From assembly GCA_050248735.1 (NCBI GenBank), contig JBFWRU010000008.1, positions 124,001-188,000 on the forward strand: a stretch of DNA of 64,000 bases, in the 5' to 3' direction. Positions 24,784 to 33,459 of the stretch are shown here, one piece after another. The position numbers and the translations under genes are program-made. The notes under the pieces are model-generated. The model was not told the origin of the DNA and ran no database searches. It was given only the letters and a program-made list of their open reading frames with translations. Each line of letters starts with the position of its first letter. Position 1 is the first letter of the stretch. Source of the DNA: JACKFE01 sp050248735. GTDB taxonomy: Bacteria; Nitrospirota; Nitrospiria; Nitrospirales; UBA8639.

Positions 24784-25257
24784 ATGGATGACGAACATGT
24801 GTCCCAACAGAAGGAATTGTTTATCGGTTCTCAGCTCCGTCCCAAAGTCGGGGGAGAGGCCCGTTCAGAGGTCTCCAGTATTTCCTCTGAAGCGACAAAT
24901 GAGGAAATTGAGGCTCTTTCTCTGAAAGCATTGGAGGAGGGTGGGGCCCCCTCGGCTTCAACTCCGGTGCAGTGGGAACAATGGAAACACTGTCGCCTTC
25001 ACTCTCATAAGGATGTGCATAGTACGATGTTGGAAGGAGAGGCCGTGTTACTGAACTTGGATAACGGGATGTATTATTCCCTGAACCGGGTCGGAACCGT
25101 TATCTGGGAACTCTATGATGGCCAACGGACCCTTGCCGATATTCTGGAGAAAATTTGCGAACGGTTCGAAGTGGAAGACAATCAAGCACGACAGGATCTG
25201 CTGACAATCACTTCCCAATTGGTTGAGCAAAAATTATTAATCAAGGCCGAATCCTAA
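24784..25257 (+). CDS. PqqD-family protein (RiPP recognition element type)
   Basis: A 157-aa protein from ATG 24784; GGAGG ends 8 bp upstream, and ATGs at 24778 and 24781 are in the same frame. Residues 1-75 are a poorly conserved acidic linker. Residues about 85-155 are a PqqD domain (AVLLNLDNGMYYSLNRVG, then WELYDGQRTLADILEKICE and LVEQKLLIK). PqqD-like domains grip leader peptides for modifying enzymes. It is intact, while its neighbours on both sides are broken, so it is probably no longer part of a working pathway. Confidence 0.85.
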   Translation: MDDEHVSQQKELFIGSQLRPKVGGEARSEVSSISSEATNEEIEALSLKALEEGGAPSASTPVQWEQWKHCRLHSHKDVHSTMLEGEAVLLNLDNGMYYSLNRVGTVIWELYDGQRTLADILEKICERFEVEDNQARQDLLTITSQLVEQKLLIKAES

Positions 25258-25324
25258 ATGTATCCGGAATGGAAATGGCCTTGACTGGGATTTTTATCCG
25301 ACTTTAGGTACTCTCCGTAACCAT

Positions 25325-26300
25325 ATGACCATTCCCAATTTTGAGGTATTTGTTCATGGGATTGGTCTGAAGGTCAGTTCTTCTTCCCCGCTCCTGCTTG
25401 ATCCCGTCAGGCGGTTTCTTCGGTACTTTCCCTCTTTGCCGGGGCATGGGGCCAGGCAGGTCGAGATTGAACTGTTTGCTCTGAGCTCGCAGAAGTCCGT
25501 CCCTCCAGTCATTTCATCCCAGGCTTGCAACGTATCCTCCCAATCCGGTCTGACGCGGGGGATGCTAAACGCACGGAAAGGCATTATGACCTCTATGTGG
25601 AGCCAGATATCCTAATAGCCGACTTTCATGCTCAAGGGCTTATTCAGATGAACTTTTACAGGGCCGGGCACAGGGATATCTTATTGAGCCAGAGTTGATG
25701 CATGAAGATGTTTGGGTTAGCTATTTTCATTATGCGCTGCATGCGACGGCATTAGTAGAGAAAGACGGACAGGGTATTCTGATCCCGGGGTGCAGCGGGC
25801 GGGGAAAAACCACGGCGTTTGTGTCGTTACTCAGAGCCGGATTTCGCTGTATTTTCGATGACCATCCCTTGCTTCATGAAACACAAGAGCAACTGGAACT
25901 CCTCGCTTTTGAAGAGAAGGTTGATGTTGCTGAAGATTAATTAAGTTTTTTCACTTATATTTCTCAAGCTGAACCAGATAAGATCCATCAGGGCATTTAC
26001 AAGAAATTCTTTTACATTGAAGATTTCTATCAAGATCGGCTTGCCGAGGTGTGTCGCCCCCTCTTGTTACTTTTTTCACAGATTGTTGATGTTCCCTACA
26101 GCCGAATTGAACCATTCTCAAGGGCCAGAGCACTGGAAGAACTTCTTCCGGAAACGTTGGCAGTTCATGATAAAGTCAATGCGAAACGGGAATTTCAATT
26201 TCTTTCCCGATTGGTCCAGCAATTGGATTGTTATCTTTTATTGTTTGGGAACGACGTTCTGGATTTGCCAGGCTTGGTCCTTCCTTTATTAAAGAAATAG
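25325..26300 (+). pseudogene. HprK-related kinase, broken by frameshifts and a stop
   Basis: Read across frames, one protein is evident. Frame 25325 onward gives FEVFVHGIGLKVSS and ARQVEIELFAL. A shift near 25555 continues with HYDLYVEPDILIADFHAQG. A second shift near 25675 gives SYFHYALHATALVEKDGQG, then the P-loop PGCSGRGKTT and FDDHPLL. A TAA at 25938-25940 interrupts, and the same frame resumes to 26300 (FFYIEDFYQDRLAEV, LDCYLLLFGND). The P-loop and DDHPLL belong to HPr kinase-like proteins that occur beside PqqD-type proteins in peptide-modification cassettes. At least three lesions make it non-functional unless the sequence is in error. Confidence 0.8.
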
Positions 26301-26556
26301 TTATTGTCCCCTTCCCGCTGTTTGTCGGGCGTTCTGCCTGGCTTCTCAAATTCTAAGGTGTTCTTCTCTCCTTGGCTGTTACGACGGAACATTGAGGCCC
26401 AGGCCCTATCCCTCATCTAGGGGATAGGAATGACCGGGTTTCCTCTCTAGTCTGCTCTGAAAGCATTTCCAATGATGAGATTGATGGAAATTGTTGAATG
26501 ATACGCAGGTGGAAATTTTAGGCATGAGATTGCTTTTTAGAAGGTGAGAGAGATTA

Positions 26557-26892
26557 ATGATGAATTGGCGATTTCAAGTCTTACCCGAAGTGCTAGTAGT
26601 AAGAATTTTTGGAATCATTGATCAGGAAATTGGTTCCATGTTTGAAAAGACAACTGAGCGGGCTGTGTATCTTGGTAGCCGAAAGGTTCTGATTGATTTC
26701 TCTGACATGGAGTCGGTGGATCCCTTGGGAGTGGTGCTGTGTGGATTTGGCCTGCATCATTTTCAGGAATTAGGTATTCCTGTCGCACTTATTCGGCCTC
26801 CTTCTTCGTTATTGCCCGTCCTGCAAAGTCATGGGCTTCAAAGTATTCCACCGGTGTTTTTGCTTGTGCAGGATGCTCATCAATTAAACTAG
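26557..26892 (+). CDS. STAS-domain protein, atypical anti-sigma-factor-antagonist type
   Basis: A 111-aa single STAS domain (VLPEVLVVRIFGIIDQEIG, then KVLIDFSDMESVDPLGV). In SpoIIAA-type proteins a serine follows the conserved Asp and is phosphorylated by an anti-sigma kinase. Here the sequence reads VDPLG, with no serine, so switching by phosphorylation is unlikely. It may be a scaffold or a constitutively binding form. No anti-sigma factor lies next to it. A strong bidirectional terminator separates it from convergent htpX. Confidence 0.8.
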   Translation: MMNWRFQVLPEVLVVRIFGIIDQEIGSMFEKTTERAVYLGSRKVLIDFSDMESVDPLGVVLCGFGLHHFQELGIPVALIRPPSSLLPVLQSHGLQSIPPVFLLVQDAHQLN

Positions 26893-26976
26893 TTTTTACA
26901 GGGTCCGAGAATGAAATTGATCAAGTGAGGCCTAACATAATTTGATGAGGTGTAGTAATCCGTATTAGGGGCAGGA

Positions 26977-27017
26977 CAAAAAAAAGGGACTTGGCAAGGG
27001 CCAAGTCCCTTTTTTAT
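26977..27017. terminator. bidirectional intrinsic terminator
   Basis: Stem AAGGGACTTGGC / GCCAAGTCCCTT with A-run on the left and T-run on the right, between the convergent STAS and htpX genes. Confidence 0.92.
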
Positions 27018-27033
27018 TTGCCACATGCGTGTT

Positions 27034-27918
27034 TTACAGGTTTCGCAAGGCATTGACCCGATCCTCAATGGGAGGATGCGTGGCAAAGAGTTGCAAGAAG
27101 CCTTGTGATTTGCCAGAGATTTTCATGGTGGCCAAGGCGTCCTGAGTTGTATATTCGAATTGAGCCCGTTGCACCCATCGATCAATACTTTGCAAAGCCG
27201 AAATCATATACTCCTTCCCTACCGTATTTGCCGCAAAACGATCGGCCGAGAACTCCCGTTTTCGTGACCACCAGCCAATAGGAATCATGGCCAGGAAAGA
27301 CAAGATGGTCTGTAGGAAGAAATAGGTTGCAAAAGCCAACATTTCATTTCGTTCAGCCATATTGCGATACACCCAACGACTGATAAAGTACACAAACGTA
27401 TTCATCAAACCGGCCAATACCGTAGTCGTAAACATATCCCCGTTATAGACATGGCCCATTTCATGAGCAATGACCGCACGAACCTCCCCCTCGTCCAGAT
27501 TGTTCAATAATCCGGTGGAGAACGCCACCATGGAATTATTCCGGGTTGGTCCAGTGGCAAAAGCATTGGGATCCGGAGATTCATAAATCCACACCTCCGG
27601 CATCGTAATGCCCAGTTTATCCGATATTTTTTGTACGGTTTCAAATATTACTTTTTCGCCTTGGGTTTGTGGCTGGGTAATTTGAGTGCAATTGAGCCAC
27701 ATGCGAGCCATTTGCTTGGAAAAAGCCAGACTGATAAATGCGCCTCCAAATCCAAACACAAATGCCCACAGAAGGTCTTGCTGGGCGATGGCTCCTCGGA
27801 TATCAATCCCAAATGCCGGGAGAATGAACTCCGACAAAATGGTGAAGGAAATAGACAGTGTGACGAAAATCAGGACATTGGCTAAGAGTAATAAACCAAT
27901 TCCTTTGAGCTTCTTCAT
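27034..27918 (-). CDS. htpX: membrane zinc protease HtpX
   Basis: Integral inner-membrane M48 metalloprotease (294 aa) that degrades misfolded membrane proteins. Two membrane spans are near residues 7-29 and 50-68. The zinc site is His152-Glu-x-x-His156 in HEMGH, the third ligand glutamate in FSADRFAA near 222, and two more spans are near 163-180 and 195-215. GAGGCGTTC before the ATG contains a GGAG-like ribosome-binding site. Monocistronic with its own terminator. In other bacteria it is heat- or envelope-stress induced; no such promoter is evident here. Confidence 0.95.
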   Translation of the reverse strand: MKKLKGIGLLLLANVLIFVTLSISFTILSEFILPAFGIDIRGAIAQQDLLWAFVFGFGGAFISLAFSKQMARMWLNCTQITQPQTQGEKVIFETVQKISDKLGITMPEVWIYESPDPNAFATGPTRNNSMVAFSTGLLNNLDEGEVRAVIAHEMGHVYNGDMFTTTVLAGLMNTFVYFISRWVYRNMAERNEMLAFATYFFLQTILSFLAMIPIGWWSRKREFSADRFAANTVGKEYMISALQSIDRWVQRAQFEYTTQDALATMKISGKSQGFLQLFATHPPIEDRVNALRNL

Positions 27919-28150
27919 GAACGCCTCCTTTAAGAGATTTCACCCGGTGGTGAAGAATAATGGTCTAATTGATATATGTTTCACCCTAAAACAGCCAGAT
28001 GTTCCATGCTTTTGTTCTGGCACTTTTTCGTTCATATAACATAACCATATTTCAAAGAGAGTCAAGCCAAAAGCCCTGGTGAGGTGACCCTTCATTGAAA
28101 AGACGTTATGATAGCTGAAGATGACCTATTTTTAGAAAAAACCACAACCC

Positions 28151-28579
28151 ATGACCTACAAACAGTATACACAATTGATCCTAGGAATTTCCTGCCTGCA
28201 GGTCTTCGGAACTTCCACATATGAAGTCTCAGCCCAATTGCCTGATTCTTCCGGTCCACCCATTGAAAATAGATCGGAACAACATGTGGTGATTGATATG
28301 GAAAGTTATCAATATTCGCCCTCTGAAATAGTTCTGGAATCCGGGAAGACTGTGCTCTTAACGCTCCACAATCAATCTTTTCTGGTCCCCCATAATTTTC
28401 TGCTGGAAGATATCGCCGGGACCAGGATTATAGAGTTGGATGTCAGTAGCGGTGAAAGCCATGACGTGCAGTTCCCACCGCTTGGCCCGGGGATTTATCC
28501 ATTTTATTGTGATAAGCAATTGTTGTTTTTTCCCTCTCATCGGGCGCAAGGAATGGAAGGTCGTTTCCTGGTCCGTTAA
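28151..28579 (+). CDS. secreted cupredoxin-like copper protein with an extended Cys-His loop
   Basis: A 142-aa protein with an N-terminal signal-like segment (residues 8-28) and a blue-copper-type fold. The likely type 1 copper ligands are His81 (VPHNFLLED), Cys120, His130 and Met135. The C-terminal loop is Cys-x9-His-x4-Met, about five residues longer than the usual Cys-x4-His. The words RAQGMEGRF are typical of nitrosocyanin- or plastocyanin-like proteins. The stop overlaps the next gene's start by one base (TAATG), so it is probably co-translated with the squalene/phytoene synthase-like gene. Copper binding is inferred. Confidence 0.75.
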   Translation: MTYKQYTQLILGISCLQVFGTSTYEVSAQLPDSSGPPIENRSEQHVVIDMESYQYSPSEIVLESGKTVLLTLHNQSFLVPHNFLLEDIAGTRIIELDVSSGESHDVQFPPLGPGIYPFYCDKQLLFFPSHRAQGMEGRFLVR

Positions 28580-29622
28580 TGATGACCTTGTCCACTGCAG
28601 ATCAATCCCTTTTTCGAGATATTCTGAAACGGGTATCCCGGTCTTTCTATTTAACGATTGCAGTATTACCCCAAGCGGTTCGCAGTCAGGTGGCCCTGGC
28701 TTATTTGTTGGCCAGGGCAGCGGATAGTATTGCCGACTCGGGGCACCTTGAAGATGCGGTCAGACTTCAGTCCCTCAGGCAGTTCAGAGGATTGGTACAA
28801 CACGGGAAGAGGGATGAGGCCTGTATCGACGAGATTACACAATTAGCCGTAACGGGTGGGTTTCCCGCTGATGAGGCACGTTTATTAGATGAAATCGGAC
28901 GCTGTTTCTCACTTCTGGGAAAACTTCAACCAAAAGATCAAGATTATATTGCCCAAGTGTTATCAGTCTTGATCGGGGGGATGGAGTTTGATATTGGCAC
29001 TTTCCCCAGGGGAAAGGCGTCAACCATTCATGCCCTTTCAGAGCGGCAGGATTTGGAGTTTTATACCTATTCCGTTGCCGGCTGTGTAGGGGAGTTTTGG
29101 ACAAAACTGATGTGTTCGCATTTGCCGGGGTTTCGGCGGTGGGAGCCTACGGTTATGAGTCCTTTGGGAATTCGGTTTGGTAAAGGATTGCAGATGGTGA
29201 ATATCTTACGGGATCTTCCCCAGGATTTGCGCAAAGGGCGATGTTATATTCCGCTTGCGCTGTTGAAACTGGCAGGGTTATCACCTCAAGGTCTGTTAGA
29301 AGAAAAGGCCTGGGAATTATTCAAGCCGTTGTATCGGCGGTTGCTCGGTGAGGCCCGAGATCATCTGGATCAAGGGTGGCGGTATACGTTGAGCATTCCC
29401 CCAGGAGAAGTTCGCCTCCGTTTGGCGTGTATGTGGCCGATTTTGATTGGTATCCAAACCTTACAGAGGCTTTCTGTGGCCGAAAATATTCTCAATCCGC
29501 AACATCGGATTAAGGTGTCGCGTCCTGATGTCTATCGGATTCTAGGCGCGACCGGATTAACGGGAGGATGCCGTTTAGTAGGCAATGTTTACTGGGGATA
29601 TTGGCGAAAACGAATTGTCTGA
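28579..29622 (+). CDS. squalene/phytoene synthase family protein
   Basis: A 347-aa trans-isoprenyl diphosphate synthase that joins two prenyl diphosphates head-to-head. The first Asp motif is Asp49-x3-Asp53 (ARAADSIADSG). The second is in NILRDLPQDLRKGRCYIP near 212. The N-terminal SRSFYLTIAVLPQAVR is also typical. Whether the product is squalene (hopanoid branch) or phytoene (carotenoid branch) cannot be told: no desaturase or hpn gene is next to it. The start overlaps the cupredoxin stop. Confidence 0.9.
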   Translation: MMTLSTADQSLFRDILKRVSRSFYLTIAVLPQAVRSQVALAYLLARAADSIADSGHLEDAVRLQSLRQFRGLVQHGKRDEACIDEITQLAVTGGFPADEARLLDEIGRCFSLLGKLQPKDQDYIAQVLSVLIGGMEFDIGTFPRGKASTIHALSERQDLEFYTYSVAGCVGEFWTKLMCSHLPGFRRWEPTVMSPLGIRFGKGLQMVNILRDLPQDLRKGRCYIPLALLKLAGLSPQGLLEEKAWELFKPLYRRLLGEARDHLDQGWRYTLSIPPGEVRLRLACMWPILIGIQTLQRLSVAENILNPQHRIKVSRPDVYRILGATGLTGGCRLVGNVYWGYWRKRIV

Positions 29623-29623
29623 A

Positions 29624-29902
29624 TTATTCCTGTTTGGGGGAAAGTAATTTTTCACCCTTGCGAAATACCCCATAGATAGCTTGGGAAGGGCAGGCGTCCA
29701 GGCACAAGCGGCAGGATTCCAAGCAACGGGAGGAATCAAATTTATAGGGTGGGGTGGAGAGCCAGGCGCCGGTTGGACAAATCGGAATACAAATCGCACT
29801 ATGGGTGCAACGATCAGGATGTCGAACTAAATGATCTCTTCTAACCAACATGGGATTGACTCCTTCAAAAAGACCTTGGGAAAAGATCTCCAACATATTC
29901 AT
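29624..29902 (-). CDS. small 4Fe-4S ferredoxin-like protein with one incomplete cluster motif
   Basis: A 92-aa protein with two clustered cysteine sets: Cys32, 38, 42 and Cys60, 64, 67, 71, each ending in CP. The second set is C-x3-C-x2-C-x3-CP. In the first, the expected second cysteine is Ser35 (CTHSAICIPICP), so the cluster may be a 3Fe-4S or be ligated by serine. It ends a minus-strand trio with a hypothetical protein and a 2Fe-2S ferredoxin, 14 bp after the former, which suggests a small electron-transfer unit. Confidence 0.8.
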   Translation of the reverse strand: MNMLEIFSQGLFEGVNPMLVRRDHLVRHPDRCTHSAICIPICPTGAWLSTPPYKFDSSRCLESCRLCLDACPSQAIYGVFRKGEKLLSPKQE

Positions 29903-29916
29903 GGGTAATAATATCC

Positions 29917-30339
29917 TCAGTTATCCCATTGTCGAACCAGGTCCCGGATGCGGGATTTCAGTTCGGGAATGGATGCAACATTATTGGCGATCGCATTGAT
30001 GATGTTTTCCAAGCGAACCTGGCGGCCGGTTTCTTGATCCAGGGCATGTAAACGATCATATTCCTTGAATCCTTCAGGCTGAGTCTTTTCGAGAACGGGT
30101 CTGACCAGGTGAAGACCCATTGTGAGCAGTTGAGGTTCATCCTGAAGGGGGGAGCATACCCCGAAGTGTCCCTGAGAAAATATCAGTGCGGTATACGGTT
30201 TCTGATCGGGGAACGGAATACTGGTTTCCACAGTTAACCCGTGGGCCTGGACCCAGGTGGATGCCAGACCGGGAAAGGACTTCACAAACGCCACTTTTTC
30301 CTGATTAGCCTTCCATTTATCTTGCGGAGTCATCGTCAT
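29917..30339 (-). CDS. conserved-looking hypothetical protein, 140 aa
   Basis: Soluble protein with no signal or membrane segment. The middle has beta-like words (PYTALIFSQGHFGVCSPLQ) and the C-terminal 40 residues form an amphipathic helix (ENIINAIANNVASIPELKSRIRDL). Only one cysteine, so not itself an iron-sulfur protein. It lies between two ferredoxin genes on one strand, 14 bp before one and 79 bp after the other, so it likely shares their transcript and may be a partner of the electron carriers. Function not recognised. Confidence 0.7.
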   Translation of the reverse strand: MTMTPQDKWKANQEKVAFVKSFPGLASTWVQAHGLTVETSIPFPDQKPYTALIFSQGHFGVCSPLQDEPQLLTMGLHLVRPVLEKTQPEGFKEYDRLHALDQETGRQVRLENIINAIANNVASIPELKSRIRDLVRQWDN

Positions 30340-30418
30340 GCTATGCCTGCTCTATTCAGAAGGCTTGAAATGAATAATCGGACACCGAAGGAAGGGACGA
30401 CGGTGAAAAGGAATCGGG

Positions 30419-30763
30419 TCAAATATTTTTAGATGGCAGCGTTCCGTTTTTTCCGGGCATGAGCAGCCGTTCAACAATTTTTCCCTGTCCGATGTGTTGT
30501 TCCATGATTTCTGTGACATCGGCCTCTTTGCCGACCCAATACCAGACCCCTTCAGGGTAAATGACGACACTGGGGCCATATTCACATTGATCCAAACAAC
30601 CGGCTTTATTGGCACGAACAATGCCTTTTAAGCCAAGCCGGTCAACTTCTTTTTTGAAGTGCGCATGCAACCGCTCCGATCCCAGATCCGCACAACATCC
30701 TCGCGGGTCTCCTTTCGGGCGTTGGTTCATACAGACAAATATATGGTGTGCAAACTTACTCAT
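30419..30763 (-). CDS. thioredoxin-like [2Fe-2S] ferredoxin
   Basis: A 114-aa protein of the Aquifex-type ferredoxin family, which has a thioredoxin fold. Cysteines at 11, 23, 24, 56 and 60; the spacing 11, 23/24, 56, 60 matches the cluster ligands of this family. The start HHIFVCMNQRP and GCLDQCEYGP are characteristic, as is VVIYPEGVWYWVG. It is the first gene of the minus-strand trio and probably a low-potential electron carrier; the donor and acceptor are unknown. Confidence 0.92.
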   Translation of the reverse strand: MSKFAHHIFVCMNQRPKGDPRGCCADLGSERLHAHFKKEVDRLGLKGIVRANKAGCLDQCEYGPSVVIYPEGVWYWVGKEADVTEIMEQHIGQGKIVERLLMPGKNGTLPSKNI

Positions 30764-30958
30764 CAGCTTCCAGATGAATGGGATTTAACAATACACCGTT
30801 TAGCATGGAAAATATTGTGCCGATCTTACCTGAGGGTCCTTGAGAGTGTCCAGGGAAAGGCACCCAACGGGTGGAAAACAGGAGGAAAAGGTTTATTTTT
30901 TGAGATGAAAGAGGTTGTGAGGGCATGGGGGCTCAATGGAAAGGACAGTTGAAAAATC

Positions 30959-32074
30959 ATGATGACAATTGGCATTCCAAAGGAAATCAAGGATCAAGAA
31001 TTTCGTGTGGCCCTGACTCCACAAGGTGTTCGAGACCTCGTGGCCCGTGGGTATCGGGTGGTGGTCCAGGAAAGAGCAGGTGAAGGAAGCGGATTTTCAA
31101 CGCAACAGTATGAGCAGGCGGGGGCCGTAATCCTCCAAGATGGTAAAACCACGTACCAGGAGGCTCAACTGATCGTGAAAGTAAAGGAACCTCAGGCCGA
31201 GGAGCTGGCTTTTCTTCGAAAGGATCATGTGGTGTTTTCCTTTTTACACCTGGCTGCTTCCCAATCTTTAACGGAAGGATTGATGGCGATTGGATGTACG
31301 GCCATTGCCTATGAAACGATTGAAGATCGCAAAGGTCAGTTTCCGCTGTTGCGCCCCATGAGTGAAATTGCCGGACGCATGTCGGTGCAACTCGGGGCTC
31401 AGTTTCTGGAAAAACATTATGGGGGTTCAGGGGTGTTGCTAGGTGGGGTGCCGGGCGTCCCGCCAGGCAAGGTACTGATTGTGGGATCAGGGGTTGTGGG
31501 GGCGGCGGCTACGAAAATTGCCGTGGGAATGGGTGCAGAGGTGACCGTCCTGAGCTTGGATCTTGAACAATTGCGTAATCTTGATCTCTGGTACCAAGGA
31601 CGGGTTCGCACCGTGTTGTCCAGCCAATCTCAGTTGGCATATTACCTCCCGGAAGCCGATCTGGTGATCGGAGCGGTTTATTTGCCATCTGCTCGAACCC
31701 CTCGAATTATTTCCCGGGCAATGATCTCAGGCATGAAGGCCGGGTCGGTTATTGTGGATGTGTCCGTTGATCAGGGTGGCTGTGCGGAAACGACTCGGCC
31801 GACCACTCATACCGAACCGATCTATCTGGTGGACGGTGTGCTTCACTATGCCGTCCCCAATATTCCCGGTATTGTTCCGCATACAGCAACTCTAGCCTTG
31901 ACCAACGCGACACTACCTTTTATAGTCCAGCTGCTTGAGGATGGTGTGAAGGAAGCTCTTCGCCGTCATGACGGGTTACAAAAAGGGGTCAGTGTTCTGC
32001 AAGGGCGATTGACCTCGGAAGGCGTGGCCCAAGCCCATGGGTTATCCTGGGTCAGGTTTTCTGATTTGTCATAA
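30959..32074 (+). CDS. ald: alanine dehydrogenase
   Basis: NAD-linked enzyme (371 aa) interconverting alanine with pyruvate plus ammonium. IGIPKEIKDQEFRVALTP is the family start, with substrate-binding Arg and Lys near 15 and 75. KVLIVGSGVVGAAATKIA near 169 is the NAD fold, and DVSVDQGGCAETTRPTTH near 268 carries the catalytic Asp. It could assimilate or release ammonium. A tRNA-Pro gene follows 15 bp after the stop. Confidence 0.96.
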   Translation: MMTIGIPKEIKDQEFRVALTPQGVRDLVARGYRVVVQERAGEGSGFSTQQYEQAGAVILQDGKTTYQEAQLIVKVKEPQAEELAFLRKDHVVFSFLHLAASQSLTEGLMAIGCTAIAYETIEDRKGQFPLLRPMSEIAGRMSVQLGAQFLEKHYGGSGVLLGGVPGVPPGKVLIVGSGVVGAAATKIAVGMGAEVTVLSLDLEQLRNLDLWYQGRVRTVLSSQSQLAYYLPEADLVIGAVYLPSARTPRIISRAMISGMKAGSVIVDVSVDQGGCAETTRPTTHTEPIYLVDGVLHYAVPNIPGIVPHTATLALTNATLPFIVQLLEDGVKEALRRHDGLQKGVSVLQGRLTSEGVAQAHGLSWVRFSDLS

Positions 32075-32089
32075 GTAAATGGTTGGGAT

Positions 32090-32166
<77 letters not shown>

Positions 32167-32305
32167 GTTTTGATATCAAGTGGTTTTTTTCCTCCCGGGG
32201 CTTTTGGTGTGATCCATCCCACCCGGCATCCTTTCTTTTTACATTTGGTTCCTGGGCTTTTTCCCAAAATGGGAAAAATACTTGCCACGCATTTCTGGAG
32301 TTTGA

Positions 32306-32932
32306 ATGACCGAACTTAACACGTTGGTGGTTGTAATTGGGGCCGGAGTCATCTTGGGACTGTTGTGGGCTGTCCGGCGCCTCCATCAAGAGGTGAAAGG
32401 GCTCAAACGTGAGTGGTACTACCAGCAGCAAGCCTTAAAAAAAGTTCCGCACGAGATTCGGGCTGTCCTTGATCCGATCAAAATCCATGTTGCAGCCTTG
32501 GCGGAAGGGAAGGCCGTTTCGCCCGCATTAATCCGGTCCGGCCGGCTGTACCAGGAATTATCCGTGATGGAAGCTACGGAGCTGCTGAATAACCCTGCCC
32601 AGCGTCCCAACATGGTTCTTTTGGATGTACGATCTGGATCTGAATTTGCGAAACGGAGGATACCCGGTGCGACCTTAATTCCGGTTGAGCAATTGGATAC
32701 CCGCTATGGGACCGAACTACCTTCTACCGCTCAACGCATATTGGTGTATTGCGAGGAAGGAGATCGGAGTCGGTTAGCCTGTGAATTTCTCAGTCGGCAG
32801 GGATTCCCCAATGTGTATTTTTTACGTGGTGGCCTTGGTGATTGGCCGGGTCCTTTTGAAGGGGAGATGGGTAGTGGGTTGATTCAAATCGCCTCCAAAA
32901 CTCGGTCTTCTTCTAACCCGGTGGTGTCCTAA
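32306..32932 (+). CDS. membrane-anchored rhodanese-domain protein
   Basis: A 208-aa protein. Residues 6-23 are one hydrophobic anchor (LVVVIGAGVILGLLWAV), 24-65 a helical stretch, and 85-190 a rhodanese domain. The active-site cysteine is Cys149 in LVYCEEGDRSR, preceded by the DVRSGSEFAKRRIPGA signature near 107. Rhodaneses pass sulfane sulfur to thiophilic acceptors. It is the only sulfurtransferase-like gene in the window and could feed a sulfur carrier, but it is not linked to the ThiS-like gene. A 134-aa gene follows 55 bp later. Confidence 0.88.
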   Translation: MTELNTLVVVIGAGVILGLLWAVRRLHQEVKGLKREWYYQQQALKKVPHEIRAVLDPIKIHVAALAEGKAVSPALIRSGRLYQELSVMEATELLNNPAQRPNMVLLDVRSGSEFAKRRIPGATLIPVEQLDTRYGTELPSTAQRILVYCEEGDRSRLACEFLSRQGFPNVYFLRGGLGDWPGPFEGEMGSGLIQIASKTRSSSNPVVS

Positions 32933-32987
32933 GTGGTATTTCATAAATGTTCGTTAGCAGGCATGAGTCATTTGAGGGAATAAAAAG

Positions 32988-33392
32988 ATGGCATCGGATC
33001 TCATTATTTTAAATATCATGGGGCCCTATCGGGAGCCTAAGGAGCCCGCTTTTTCATATGATTATTCGGTTCAACGGCCAGACTGGTCTACTCCGCAAGG
33101 GGTTCGTATCAAGGTCGACATTGAGAGCGAATTAAATTATCTCAAATCATTGTTGAATTGTTCGGGCGGCTCGGCCGGGCAGCAACTTCGAGTGAACCAA
33201 ATTTTATTCCGGGCCATTGCGGAACAAAAGCTTGCGCTGGTCGATGCTGATGGACTGTTGGCAGAAAGGCGAGATGTGATGATTGGCCCATTCGTGGATG
33301 AATTATCTCATTTGTCTGTATTGCTGAAAGAATGGATGAAGGCGGAACAGGCCAATCTTCGCCAACAGGTTAAGGATCAGGTCGGGATTTAA
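32988..33392 (+). CDS. hypothetical protein, 134 aa
   Basis: Soluble protein, charged, no signal peptide. The N-terminal 40 residues are extended (PYREPKEPAFSYDYSVQRPDW), the rest helical (ELNYLKSLLNCSGGSAGQQL, then VDELSHLSVLLKEWMKAEQ). One cysteine. It is probably co-transcribed with the rhodanese gene upstream (55-bp gap). No family recognised. Confidence 0.65.
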   Translation: MASDLIILNIMGPYREPKEPAFSYDYSVQRPDWSTPQGVRIKVDIESELNYLKSLLNCSGGSAGQQLRVNQILFRAIAEQKLALVDADGLLAERRDVMIGPFVDELSHLSVLLKEWMKAEQANLRQQVKDQVGI

Positions 33393-33459
33393 AACAGGAA
33401 AACCGCCTTTTCTTTTTTCTCGTCTTCCCTTCCCCTGTTCTCCTTTTCCCGTGGCGAAG

